Source: Paraglomus occultum
Taxonomy: Eukaryota; Glomeromycota; Glomeromycetes; Paraglomerales; Paraglomeraceae
Direction of reading: 5' to 3'
Assembly (NCBI GenBank): GCA_910592205.1
Contig: CAJVPJ010000208.1
Location: forward strand, 1-34,949
Length of the DNA stretch: 34,949 bases
Below are positions 22,621 through 34,738 of the stretch, one piece after another (the stretch's first letter is position 1; each line of letters opens with the position of its first letter). The notes under the pieces are model-generated. The model searched no databases, was not told where the DNA came from, and was given only the letters and a program-made list of their open reading frames with translations. A program made the translations under genes and the position numbers.

Positions 22621-24851
22621 AATGCAAGCGAACTGCGAGTGGTGTTTATATACATGTAGGTATGTTCAAAGAAAGGAAGATATTCATGTCTAACATGCGG
22701 GGGATGGAGACTTCTAATTCCGTATGAAATTTGGGTAGCCTAGTACAAAGAAATCCTTATCCTTGCGAAGATCGACCAGTCGGCCGCAACTAACCATAAA
22801 TATACTGATTGTTATCGTGGGTATCAATCGAAACTTAAAGTATGGAATTGTCTCCCTCCTTCTTCTTCCTTATGTTTTACCATAGACGGTGTAGCAATAA
22901 ACGACGATCGTCATATGCATAGCCAATCATTTATGATCCAATTTTAAACAATAGTGTGATTTATGTGTGTAGTCGAAATATACGGCATGTTCGCACGTGA
23001 AAGTTTTTTCACCCCACAAGTTTGAATATAGTAAAAAGGTTTTGTACCCTTTCGCACCCGACGTGATTTGGGTATTATGTCTAATGTTACATGTGCTTGC
23101 GCTACACAATAGGCGTCATAAACATTTGGCAATGGTTTAGTTTGGAGAGGAAAAGACTTTTTTTTTTCACGATCAACGTAAATCTATTCGCCTGGTATCT
23201 CCACAGTATCTGATTTTCACAGATAGGCTAATGAATTAATTATACTTATTTTTTCAATTTTTATGCTTATCATACATTCATGAAACTTGTCCAATAAGCC
23301 ATGAAACTTGGCATGTTTCAACTCGACCGTACTGTACTAACTCTTACCCCACACATTTTTTCACGCTAAGCTTAAATGGGTTTTTACGTTGTGGGGGAGC
23401 AACACTCACCTAATGGCATCATTATCAAATCCATATTAAGACAAAATCCCTTCCGTCGCAAATTTTCTTTTTTCGTAACGGGTTCATTTATCCTTTAACA
23501 ACGGATTAACATACCTGGACCATAAGACAAGTTGGCTATTTTTTATTTTTTTTTGAAATCGATGATTTGAATGATTTAATAATAAAGACACTAACCAGTT
23601 TTACTTATGAATAACTATTGTTGTGTCATTTAAACCGCCATTTTTGACAATAAATGCGTTGATACTTGTCCGTTATAAAAAAGAAAAAGGTAAATACCTC
23701 TTACTTACTCATTTCCCTGAAAGTTAGTCTATCCTTATTCCATATGATCTCAACCACACAACCTTTTCAAGTAATCATACGGCTATCAGGTCAGGAAACT
23801 GTATATTTGATATTCTCAACCCCGTGGATTTAAAATTACCTTTTACGTAAATCGATTATCCGTGCACATCCCTGCAAGAACTAAAGGAAAAAGAAGCTTC
23901 TTACGTCTTTGTGTGATCCCCAAATGGCCGGTTTAAGGAAAAAACTAGATGGTGTGCTCGTTCTATTTGATTCTGTCGGCCGAGCTATTCAACTGCAGAG
24001 CATCTATATACATAAATGGTTAACACAAGACTGATCCGTAAAAGGTCCGTGTGTTGATTAATAATGTTATTCGACATATTAATTAGTACAAATAAAACAA
24101 TCTTTAATTAAGTTTATTGTTTTACTTAAAAGTCCATATTACGTAATATGATACATTTTTCAGGATCTAATCTCTGTCACGATACGCAAGTTAATATAAA
24201 CAATTATTGATATGATTTGGTGCGTTGTGATGCCTAATCATCGGTACTGACGTGTCTCTTTCGCTATGACAAACGGTCTGACAAAGATGCATGAGCGCTG
24301 ACAAACTTGCCATAGAAATTTGAAGTTGCTAAATTTTAAATTATAGCTACACCGGTTTTCACATTCCTTCAATAATTATCAATAGTGAGCAGTTCTCTAT
24401 AAGCAAATTTACTTTAACAAAAAGCATATTCATTTACCGTTACTCATTCTTGTCTGGAAATGGTTAGTCTATATCGATAAGGGTCTCATGATAATTGTCA
24501 TCATCAAATGGTAGCAAAGGAAGATCGTATTAATTATTGTAAAAAAAATTACGACAACGATACTCTTCCATTCTGTCAGAGTGTAGCAGATTGAAAAGAA
24601 ACAAAATAGATGCCTTTGCTGCCATTTAGCAAAAGCCAAGTCAGTTTCAGAAAAATGTTGATTTCCCGATCTTTCGTTTTTCGATAAAAGAATTGGAAAA
24701 ATAATTATACGCTACTAGAAAAGAGGAGATGCCAAGAATGAGATAAAGAGAAAGCAAGTTGGATAAAGAATTAGAAACCGAAATCTCTCGATGAACAAAA
24801 TGGACAATCAATTGCTCAAACAAAAGGTCGAAATGTTGAACGCAATACGAC

Positions 24852-24983
24852 GATAAAAGCGGGGTTGTCGAAACGAATTTTGACATTTTGAAGGAGAAAC
24901 GTTCTGCCTACACAGATGAATTCATCGAAAAACTCGTATCGGTACCGGCATCGGTTAAAGTTTTGACGTATTTTGCAAGGTGA
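24852..24983 (+). pseudogene. Coding-like fragment, unknown family
   Basis: A 43-codon open stretch ending in TGA reads as ordinary protein (VVETNFDILKEKRSAY, then EFIEKLVSVPASVKVL). An in-frame TGA lies just before it, and the preceding 300 bases read as protein-like words in changing frames broken by stops. It may be a relic of a gene or mobile element, or one exon of an unrecognised gene. I could not assign a family. Confidence 0.3.
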
Positions 24984-25742
24984 ATGCGTAGCATTAAGTT
25001 ATAGGATGACCGTTTGCGTCACATGTTCATTTTTGTTTCAAATTATTTATTATGTAATTCATTACCAAATACACTGGGATTGGATTGGATATCCCATATC
25101 ATATGTGATGGCTGGCTTAAGCATATAGGTTACACTGATCCTCGGTTTGTTTTTTTTTCTCTTTCGAAGTTTCTTATTGGTATACAGATGTGTGAAAAAC
25201 TGAGTAATATTACCCATTGTCAGAGTTACATACCAATAGTAATAGATCGACACAATCATACTCGGAAAGTCTTTGACTACAGACCAACTATTCTGGTCCG
25301 ATGTAATTGATAGATGTGGGCTGTTTTATTACTGTCCTATTACAGACTTTCTTTGCCACTACCTCAGAGCACCCGAAAGTACCGTAAAAAAAGGGGGGGC
25401 ACGGTAGGACCAATCTCTTCGAGTGAAATTTGAAACCTCCTAAAATGGAAAGGGGTTTGTTCAAATGAGAAAGTGTAACGGAAGATTTACATAACCTCAT
25501 CTCAAGAAGCCAATATCCAGCTAGCATATATGCATATTTTTCAATACATACATTCTATCTTTCCGGCTGTAAAGAGTATGAATCATTGAGAAAAATCGAC
25601 AACTTTTTGTTTCATGTGGAATGTAAGATGTTTTCGCTTTCGTTTACATGCAATCCTCTACAAGACGTCTCCAAGGCATAAAATCTTGGTTGCCACTGGT
25701 TTTCCATTTTTAAATAAATAAACAAACAAGGGCCATCACGTT

Positions 25743-25976
25743 TTTACAAGCCAAGCGTATGCTGTTGATCCCTACAAAAAAGCTTGCATTACAACACTCG
25801 CTATGGAAAACACCCCAAAGAAATTCTCGCCGAATAGAATTGCGGCCAAGGACCAGTTGGAAAGCTTAAATCCGATTAAAGCGAATAAGTTCAACTTTCT
25901 TTTTACAAAACTGTCTACTAATCGTGATAGGGCCATTATTAATAACCGAAATTTATATCTCTCTCCTTGCACTTAA
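25743..25976 (+). other. Short open frame of unknown nature
   Basis: An open frame to the TAA at 25974-25976 with one internal ATG at 25803 (57 aa from there: MENTPKKFSPNRIAAKDQ, then LESLNPIKANKF). The composition is protein-like and hydrophilic. No motif, no clear promoter and no partner exon were seen. It could be a relic linked to the fragment at 24852-24983. Confidence 0.3.
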
Positions 25977-26311
25977 TAATAAAAAGTACGAGGTCAACTT
26001 TATTATGTAAGAGTCAAGTGCGAATTCTACAGTGTAACATGTCCTTGCGTCAATGGTGTAAATTATGTATAATAAATATACAGTTATGTGATCTTATAAA
26101 TAAGGCTCTGCCCGGTACTAAGCTTACAATTCAAGCCAAGCATAACGGAAGCTAGCAAACTCTTTCTTTATGATTATAATAATTAAAAAAAATTCTATTT
26201 ACCAACTTTGTACATATACATTCAATTAACGACATTTGATCCGGAAACCATTTTAATATTTTATAATAGCTATTCTCAAATATTCTTCTTTTTCTTTCCT
26301 AAATCTACAAA

Positions 26312-27600
26312 ATGACGGCTCCAGCGATATACGCTCTTGTCACGCTTAACTTTGCATCCTTCATAGGCGCCACAATATTGGCCATAGGATTCAGTCGTGC
26401 AAGAAATAATCCGACAATGGTCATCGTCTCAGTGACCATTATGTTTTGTAGCTGTGTGGATTTTATGGGGGTTATATATGGGTTTGATTGGACCAAAGCT
26501 CCCGAAGGAGTTTGCTATTTCCAGGCAATGGCGGTAAGTTTTTTACGCACAAAATTCAGAGTCTAATCTTTAAATACGCAAATTTTAAACACTTCTTTTT
26601 TTGCATTTTACAAATAGAGACAACTCGCGGGATTTTCATTGTGGACTGCCGGATTTTGCTTCACCGTTCAAACATACCGTCTTCTTGTTTTATATAAGAG
26701 AGACGACAGGTTGAATCGGTATTATTACGGTATTATACTTTCGTTCTGCACGGTCGGAACGTTGTTAGTAACCATTGTGTCGATCAAGACAAAGGCCGTA
26801 AAAGCAGGAAATTATCGTTGGTATGGATTTCATTCAATATACCAGTTTTAGTTGCTGACGCATTAAAATTACACCGTTTTATTCACAATCTTGGTCTCTA
26901 CATTACTAGTGATATAGTCGATCCATCTTGGGTTCGTCTGCTGGGAAGCAGTGGTGTAAGCATACTACTACTTCCTGGAAGCACATACTTTTCCGCCGTT
27001 GCGACGTATGAGATAATAATCCAGTTGGGCCGGTTCAAAGTACAATCAAACGTTTCCAAAAACACTGCAATGCTCGCGCTACAGTCTACCAAAAAGTCGA
27101 CAGCGGATATTGAAGCCGATCATCCGCAAACGTCGTCTGATGAACAAAGCATTGATTATCGCGCAAGTAGTGATAAGCTGACGATGGCGACGAGCACATT
27201 ACAACAACCGGACAAGATTAAAGTGCAAACAACAACGACAACAACGACGACGGCAGATGTTACCGAACCCGTTAATGACGAAAATAAACCTGACACTATC
27301 GTGCCAGTTGGAGATGTGCAGGACAATAATTGGATGGGGATGGGTAAAATTTGTAACGTCACTCAAACTGCTGCGTTCCGTATGATACTCTTTTCTATTA
27401 TGTACTTTCTTTTGAATCTGGTTTTTACCATCGAAACCATCGTGGACAGTTTCCGGGACGTACCATTTGATCCACGTCCAAATTGGACAGAATTCGCTAG
27501 TGCAATAATAGGGATTATCATTTTCTTAATTTTTGGAACTGCGTCTGATGTCAGACATTGGCTTGGTGAAAAATTGACACAATCTTTTAGACGTCACTAA
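26312..27600 (+). CDS. Seven-TM receptor-like (GPCR-type) membrane protein; apparent frame break
   Basis: Exon 1 (26312-26533, 74 aa) and exon 2 (from 26618) join through an 84-nt GT-AG intron. Hydrophobic segments, in order: TLNFASFIGATILAIGF, MVIVSVTIMFCSCVDFMG, LAGFSLWTAGFCFTVQTY, YYGIILSFCTVGTLLVTI, then after the break LLGSSGVSILLLPGS with the following helix, FRMILFSIMYFLLNLVFTI and FASAIIGIIIFLIFG. Seven helices, a very short N-terminus and a long polar loop before helix 6 (with a run of seven Thr) match fungal GPCR topology. The exon-2 frame reaches TAG at 26849-26851, while the frame that carries helices 5-7 is open from before 26818 to the TAA at 27598-27600. The switch, equal to one missing base, falls in the loop after helix 4 (about 26800-26850). 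No intron longer than about 30 nt fits there. This is a frameshift, an assembly error or a very small intron. The ligand is unknown. Confidence 0.72.
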
Positions 27601-28944
27601 TAGTAAAGGGTATATATTTGGGGTCACATAAAATATTACATGTCATGTAAAACAATAAAATAATTTGCTTGTAATTTAATAATAAAATGGACGCTTCGGA
27701 TGCTCGGGATCGACTAATATTAAAGCGTTGCAGTGGCAGATAATATAGGATGAAATTCAAGTCTTTTAATAACATCGATTCTATTGAAAACTGTACAAGT
27801 ATACTCAGTATACCCAGTATACTCATCATAGCTCATATCGAATATGTGTAATTAAGAGTTTAACTTGCATGCATTAGAAAAGAGCTTTTGTACCCACCCT
27901 ATAAACATGAGCCGTGCCATTAACAATGCTCGTCGCTGGATGTGTTGCCCCTTTCATAAAGTTCAAAAACTTTAATTGGGAAGATAAGATGACAGTAATG
28001 GTATACTGTTTGTTACAGTAAATGAACATTTTTCCCTCTCCAATCTCTTTATTTGTTAGACAAAGAGAAATCCGCAAAGTTATGAGATTGTTTGATTTGG
28101 TAAGCTACTTCTAACAATTTCTATGAGCGCATGTATTACCATTAATATAGAAGTGACATGTGTACTCATGCAGGTTTCATTGTTTCGTCGGATAAATAGA
28201 ACGATTTGATATTCGGGAAGAACTATGACTAATAATGCATATGATATATATTAATCTTATTAAACATTTAACATTAACATCCGATATTGACACTTGTTCC
28301 GTGTCCCTTGCATTTCCCGTTCCACAAAAAATTCTGTTCTGTACAATTTTTTGCCCCCTTGTACCGATGTGCCAATAAGAACATTTGTTGACACTTGGTG
28401 CAACGCTAACGTTAGCAAACAATTTTGAACAGACACTTTACGTATGTCTTTACGTAAGCAAGACGATTACCCGATATCTTCACTAAGTAACAGTCGATTG
28501 CTTAGTAACTACGTAGAAATTCGTTCGAAAGTCGCAATTTATGTTGGTTTGGACTTGACATACTGTATGTCAAATTTAAATAGTACAGAGAACAAGATAA
28601 CGATACCACTATACAATATGAGCTATACATGTAGTAATCAATGAGATAGTTATGTGCTAAAATTGATATGTGAAAACAATATTGCTTTGACTAGTTTAAT
28701 AGATATCGAGTCCCAATCGTTTACTTACGCTTTTTACCAAGCTCTCTACTCCTTAGCCAACCTCTTGATCACCACGGTAAAAGCGTCTGCTCCCTTGTCA
28801 ACCGTTTGTTTCAATTTACCCTTACAATTAGGTACTAGTATGCATATCACATGGCCAAAAACTTAAGGCAGAATAAAGTAGAACACATGTTGGGACAATA
28901 ACCAAACAAGGTAAATTCTACATGTTAATTCACGATACTGTGCA
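27601..28944. other. Spacer between the receptor-like gene and Sel1 copy 2
   Basis: AT-rich DNA. A polyadenylation signal AATAAA for the preceding gene is at 27654-27659. Short frames here (for example near 28444 and 28654) have no motif, and no RNA gene is seen. Confidence 0.5.
27654..27659 (+). terminator. Polyadenylation signal AATAAA of the receptor-like gene
   Basis: Canonical AATAAA about 54 nt after the stop codon. Confidence 0.5.
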
Positions 28945-29107
28945 CTACATTTCCAAAAATAGAAGTATATACCGTAGAATAATATAATATTTTTATAGAA
29001 TTGATGTGCGGCATTATAAAATATCTTGTCGAGGGATGACGAATTCATTTTCACTTTCGAATATAACCATCGTCAGTCTTTCAGGGAAAAGTTCGTCAAA
29101 TATAATT

Positions 29108-29229
29108 GTCCGGAGCAAAGCGAAGTCTACGCACTGTGAAAAATTCGATCACATGAATTTCTCTGTGCGGCACATGATCTCGACCAATGATTGTGATTGA
29201 TGATGATGACGTTATTGATTGCTCCGGAC
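29108..29229. mobile_element. MITE-like element, copy a
   Basis: A 122-bp segment with terminal inverted repeats: GTCCGGAGCAA at the left end and its complement (TTGCTCCGGAC, one mismatch) at the right end. It interrupts homology with Sel1 copy 1, where the corresponding position (around 7895-7905) has no such segment. No coding capacity. A related segment lies inverted at 33014-33199. No clear target-site duplication was seen. Confidence 0.6.
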
Positions 29230-29820
29230 TCGTTTCCTAGTATATACGCACGGTCAGTCTTTATCGAACAATTTTCAACGACTCGGTAATTTACTGTATA
29301 TAGCTTGTTCCGCTCCCCCCCCCCTCCCCACCACCAAAATTCGAATGTAGACAATAAAGAACACAAATCTCCACCAAAAATTCGAAATTCGATATTTCCA
29401 AACGAAAAGCTGGGCTGACAATAAGATTCATCACCCCTGTTTCTGACAAAGTTAAGGTTACTTGGCGTTAAACCTCTCTTATTCTTTTATGCTCGCCGTA
29501 TGATACGTAAACATTTGCAAGTAGAAGAATTAAGATGATACAATAAATTTATTTTGTTGGATAAAGGTCATTGTACGATGGGTATACGTTTTCGGAATTC
29601 TTCGTATCGTGTGGCTCGCTCCGTATCGGTATGTTGTGCTCGTTTCTTTTTACGGAAAATTTTTGAAAGCGTTTATCACATGATCACAGGAAAGCCGGGC
29701 GTAGAAACGATCAACTTGTTACATTTCGATTCTGTGTATTTAACTGACTAATATTAATAATACTGGTTTTCGCTATATATATACATAGTATTCGTACATT
29801 TACTGACTACTTATACGAGA

Positions 29821-30081
29821 ATGAAAAACGAGAATCAACATGCGTTATATCATGCATCTGAACAAGGGCACACTGAAGCTCAATATAATCTTGGTGCATG
29901 TTATCAATTTGAAACTGGAGTAGAAAAAGATGAACAAAAAGCAGTTGAATGGTATGAAAAAGCAGCTGAACAGGGGTACAGCAAAGCACGGAGTAAGGTG
30001 TATACTTTTTATAAAAATGGTGCAGAAGTGAAGCAAAACATAAAGGAGAAGATTGAATTGTATAAAAGCAGTCAAAAGTAG
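29821..30081 (+). CDS. Short Sel1-repeat protein, collapsed paralogue
   Basis: Intact 86-aa frame. The N-terminus NENQHALYHASEQGHTEAQ matches the start of the large Sel1 protein at 8412, followed by one full repeat ending AVEWYEK and then AAEQGYSKARSKV, which matches the last half unit of the large protein (AAEQGYSKAQNKI). So its first and last repeats are joined with the middle of the array absent, in frame. The tail continues for about 28 residues not shared with the long copy. One and a half repeats is very short for a Sel1 protein, so the product may not be functional; it could be expressed as a small protein. TATATATATA lies 38 nt upstream. Confidence 0.65.
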   Translation: MKNENQHALYHASEQGHTEAQYNLGACYQFETGVEKDEQKAVEWYEKAAEQGYSKARSKVYTFYKNGAEVKQNIKEKIELYKSSQK

Positions 30082-30118
30082 AAACATTTAATGCAAATTA
30101 CAAGAATTTAGTTGGATA

Positions 30119-30124
30119 ATAAAA
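30119..30124 (+). terminator. AATAAA after the short Sel1 gene
   Basis: AATAAA about 38 nt beyond the stop of the 86-aa frame. Confidence 0.35.
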
Positions 30125-33013
30125 CTTGCCGGACATGATTAATATTTTATTATATTGAAAATTAAATTGTAAGTTTGTTAGACTATTTCATATAATAAAG
30201 ACATATCAGTTATTATATTAATATAGTAATAGCATACTAACATTGTGTTTGAATACTCACAAAAATTTAGCAGTCTTGCTTACATGCCTCATCAATTAGG
30301 CATACCCAACAGTCCTTTTTACAGCCTATAACTATTTTGAATAATTTACCAGGGACAATTATTTATTTGTTAGAAAAAAATATTATTATAAACACCAAAT
30401 ATCAAATCAAACATGGTAAATTTAATGAAAATTGCGCTCCTCATATCTATCAAGTTGTCATTTTCTATTTTTATTTTAAAAACAAGAATTATTGGCGATT
30501 TAATGCTTCTAATAATCAGAGTACCAACTTGAACTTCTGCTCAAACCGGCATATTATTACAGATGGTAAACATGTTGATGCTTTGATTGAGCGATAATGA
30601 TGAGTAACTGAAAGCATACGACTGTTAATACATCTTGTTTTACGTATATATCGACGACGCGTAATTATAGTTGCGTTTGTTAATTCTGTAACGTCCCATA
30701 CTGTTGTGCTGACAGTCATATTCACCCTACTTCACTTATATTGCCAATTATTTGAGAGAAAAGGTTGAAGCGTCGTAGTGTCACACTAGGGAGAGCAATC
30801 GTGTAACACTTTTGAGATTTAGCGTTTCAAACGGAGTTTCGGCTTACTCTTACTGGTCTGTAATCTCAGGCGAGTTGGTAATCTTAAAAGGCCTTACGTA
30901 TTGTTCGTCTAAGCGAACGTATACACGTATCTGGTAAAATTATTATTTCCTCTCGAGATAACTAACTGGTTCTAATTAGTCGGATTCAAACTAAAGTCTA
31001 CTCAGTTGGGAAAGTTTTCACTAATGTACGCGTAGTTGAATAAGAAATAATAATTTTTCAGGCCGAGAACACGCAATTACGATTGCAAGATTCGTAAATT
31101 GCAACCAGAGCCCAGATAACGTTTTCGTTATGACTCCGGCCTTGTGTTAACCTTAGGAATACACTTGCGAAATAAAGAATACAAATTCACTTCAATTATG
31201 GACGTTTATTTGTTAAAATATAAAGAACTATTTTAAAAGGACAATTATAAGAAGGGATAGCTGAAGATGGTTGTATTGAGAGGAAACATTGATTAACAAT
31301 TCGATAATTCAATTCGATAATGCTTGAGCGTCTAAACCGCGCTGCTTATACTGTATATCTAATTTCTGTACGTGCAAAACCATGCCCATATCGGGGTAAG
31401 ATTACCGGTGCTATATGTTGCCTATATCGGGAGCGGTGCAAAACCATGCCTATATGCGATTATAGCATGTGACATCAATGTGATTAACAGTACTGCAACG
31501 GCTTTACCATTGCATTGCTATTATGTTATAATGGGCGAATGTTGTATATAGCTCATGTTTGAGTAACGTTATTTGAAATTACTTTTCCGTTACACCGGAA
31601 TCTGAGCTGTGCCGTTGATATTGCCGATCGGAAATCACTGAGGAATACGTCATCCATAAGCGTCGATATGACAGTCTTCATACTTTGTAAAAAATTTCTC
31701 CTGTTAGGATCATTTAATAGTATCCAGTAAATAAGTAAGCAAATTGGATTATTTATTTATTTTTATAACCTAACGATTGAAGTTAATTAATTATAGTTTT
31801 TCGGTAAAACAAAATACGTTAGCGAAATGTATAATTGCTAAAGTAATAAAAGTTATGTACTATTCAATGGCCACAAACATTTTGCTTGTAAACAAGTTAT
31901 AGCTAATTGTGTATTGACATATCTGCTATAAGTATAGCAAATCAAGTCTGTGAAATAAATACTAAATGCATAGGAGCATTTAGTGTCAGATCCGACGAAT
32001 AATGATGATGTAATCTTCCGTGATTTTCGCCCTGCTGTACAAACAATCTGCGGCGAACGCAGTAGACGCCAGTGACAGAAGAAATGAATATATTAGGCGA
32101 ACAATAGAAAAGTGACAAGAGATTAAGCGAACAGTGTCATCACAACATTACTTAATGTGACATTAGTTCTTGTCATTTAACGTAGTACTTAATATTTCCT
32201 AAATTTCTTGATAAAAGATATCTAAACAACATCTTTCAACTACAAAATCATTTTTAGCTGAACTTTCCAATAATTTTTGCAATAGAATAATTTTTTATAT
32301 TCTAATAAATTGTGTTAAAACAAACGTACCTATTTCTCTTCGTGTTAATTAATTCTGCTAAAAGATATAACGCCGGTGTAGTCTCTGATACTATCGAGAT
32401 ACAAAACGTATTCTCCGATCGGCGTTCCTTCAGGTTATACTCGCCCTTAATTTGCCCTTAACCTAGAAGCTGTCTTTCGTGTCAGAATTATTATTTATTT
32501 CTTTACGCAAGTTTAGTAGTTTAAATTCTCAATCTAATAGAACATTAGTTTAATACCGTTAATATAAATCGACGTAGATCTCGAGAATAAATAATAATTC
32601 AGGAGAACGTATACAAGATCTATATTTAAATTGTGAGCATAATTTGCAGTTTAAGCGTCACTACCTGTGTAGATTTAATATGAGTAGGAATAGCGAAAAG
32701 TTCCGATTGAAAGAGTTAAATCTCAAGGCCCCTATACCAACGCTCTCACGGGTATATTGGCTCGACAGTGTCGCATGTTCGATAACTAAAATCTGAATTG
32801 CGAACAATATTAATTTATCCGTAGAAATAAATAATTCTGGAAAGGTTTATTGTAAGTGATAAATAAAGTTACATGCTTACATAAAAACAGGAAACGTAAA
32901 ATTTTAGTAAAACATTTTGTAGAGTTAAGTAGGATTGCATTTGAATGTCGAATAAATATGCGACAATAAAAAACAAAATATAATTGTATACTAGGAAACG
33001 GAAACCGTTGTGA

Positions 33014-33199
33014 GTCCGGAGCGAAATTCAAAGTAATCAATCAGGAACTTTTTAATATCGAGATTGAGGTAATAATAGCGCCCGCCCTCATCATCAATCG
33101 CAATCATTGGTCAAGATCATGTGCCTGGACAGAGAAATTCATGTGATCGAAATTTTTCATAGTCCGTAGACAGTAATAGTCCTTCGGTTTGCTCTAGAC
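33014..33199. mobile_element. MITE-like element, copy b (inverted)
   Basis: A 186-bp segment that begins GTCCGGAGC and ends GCTCTAGAC. Its interior is the reverse complement of 29108-29229 (shared words AATTTCTCTGT, ATCACATGAATTTC and ACCAATGATTG). It is longer than copy a by roughly 60 bp near its left and right ends, so one copy is deleted or the other expanded. AATT lies just outside the same end in both copies. Confidence 0.6.
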
Positions 33200-34007
33200 A
33201 ATTAATGCATTAGCACTGGTAAGACTAATTTACTAGTTAAAGAAGCAACAGCTTCTAATTAAAAGTTTGGTACCTTTTTTGTAACAATTAGGAAAATAAG
33301 TTACGTCGGAAGAAAGTAAAAGAATGTTACGAATAAGCGCTTACATATTATTGAAAGAAAAAAAAAATTGCTTTACATGTATGCAATAGAAGACAGAACG
33401 GCTCTAAATAAGAAGACAAGTAGAATTGACAAATCAATGAGTATAACTGTTCATGTTAATGTAATATTAGCAATACAATATATGAAAAGATAATACATAA
33501 CAGTTTGATCTGTAGTTGAAATAAAATTCGATAGTTTTTAGTGAGTAATAAGACAGAATACTATATATGGAATATTTAATTCGCAAAAAAAAAAATGTAT
33601 AAAAGACCTATCGTATATAACAATACATTTAAACGCCATATACAAATAATAATATATTGTAATTAGCCGCTACATATTAAATAGCGAGTCATCAAAAACT
33701 TCGTAAGGAGTTGATATTAAAAAAAAAACACACATTAGCAAAAAGTCAACAATATTTCGTAAGTCAAATAAACAAAACACAGTACGTCTAGTATTAGTAA
33801 CAAAAATTTAAGTCGTGCATTAAAAGTAAATAGTACTCAACGTTTGAGTTATAATACTGCATTGCAACAATACATCGACAACGGCAATTGCAACAACCTT
33901 TAACGATAAAGTAACAACCTTGTACGACGTTTGGCTCGATTTTATTTGCATCTCAACTCAATCATTGATAACCGCAATAATCAGTACAATATTGCAACAA
34001 ATTATTA

Positions 34008-34029
34008 ACTAGTTTACGAGTAAACTAGT
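34008..34029. repeat. Perfect 9-bp inverted repeat
   Basis: ACTAGTTTA, a 4-base spacer, then TAAACTAGT. No adjacent gene was recognised. Confidence 0.7.
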
Positions 34030-34738
34030 GTTATCTTTCAATTATTACATAGTGACGGTTAGGAAATTACTGTTTAGGCACGTCAATATGTTATAAACAA
34101 TTGTTTTTAGTTATTGCAGTAATTTAATAGCGCTTTGTTCATCGAGTGTTATTAGGTGTGGGAACTTGCGTAAGCTTGCACGTTTTCTTATACTCTCCAA
34201 TAAATCCGATGTCGTCATAACTTTTGTTTATTATATTCTATCAACTACGCAGAATATGCTGTCAATGAAGAGATAGGTAATGCTTAAGACTGAACTATAA
34301 CCAAAGATTTGGAAAGACGACAAGTGCCCACAGATGACGTAAACGTCTATAATTCCACGTACGCATATGTTTAGCTAATCGTTTGAGTTTTGATCGAGAA
34401 TTTTCTTCTTTCAATTGAGTAAACCAGTTGAAACAAACAATTTTTATTTTGCATAACGTATCTTAGACCAGCTAACGAGGCAAATGAAAAAAACATTTAC
34501 GGTGTTTTTTCTTACGCAATCATAAACTTTTATTTACGATTTTCTCGACACTAGCTTGTTATTTGATATGTCAATATAATAACGTCGTTGTTATAAGAAT
34601 GATACAAACATTCTCTGTTACAATATAACGATTTGAAATAAAAAAAATATAAGCGTAACTAAAAAAAACCTAACGAAAACCCAATTTTTATACAACGGAA
34701 TATTTCCGAATTCAATGTTTACATAATCTACAGTTCTA

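Larger units (their letters stand above)
22494..26311. other. Long spacer with two coding-like remnants
   Basis: 3.8 kb without a supportable intact gene. Remnants of coding character occur at 24852-24983 and 25743-25976 (listed separately). T-rich runs occur near 23160 and 23540, and a G run at about 25394. Minus-strand frames near 22927-23132 lack motifs. Confidence 0.5.
28945..30770 (+). repeat. Sel1 segmental duplication, copy 2 (short)
   Basis: Direct-orientation counterpart of 7680-11795, about 21 kb away. It keeps the 5' flank, both ends of the Sel1 gene and the 3' flank, but lacks most of the repeat array and has gained a small inverted-repeat element at 29108-29229. Homology fades just past GGTTGAAGC near 30770. 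Confidence 0.85.
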
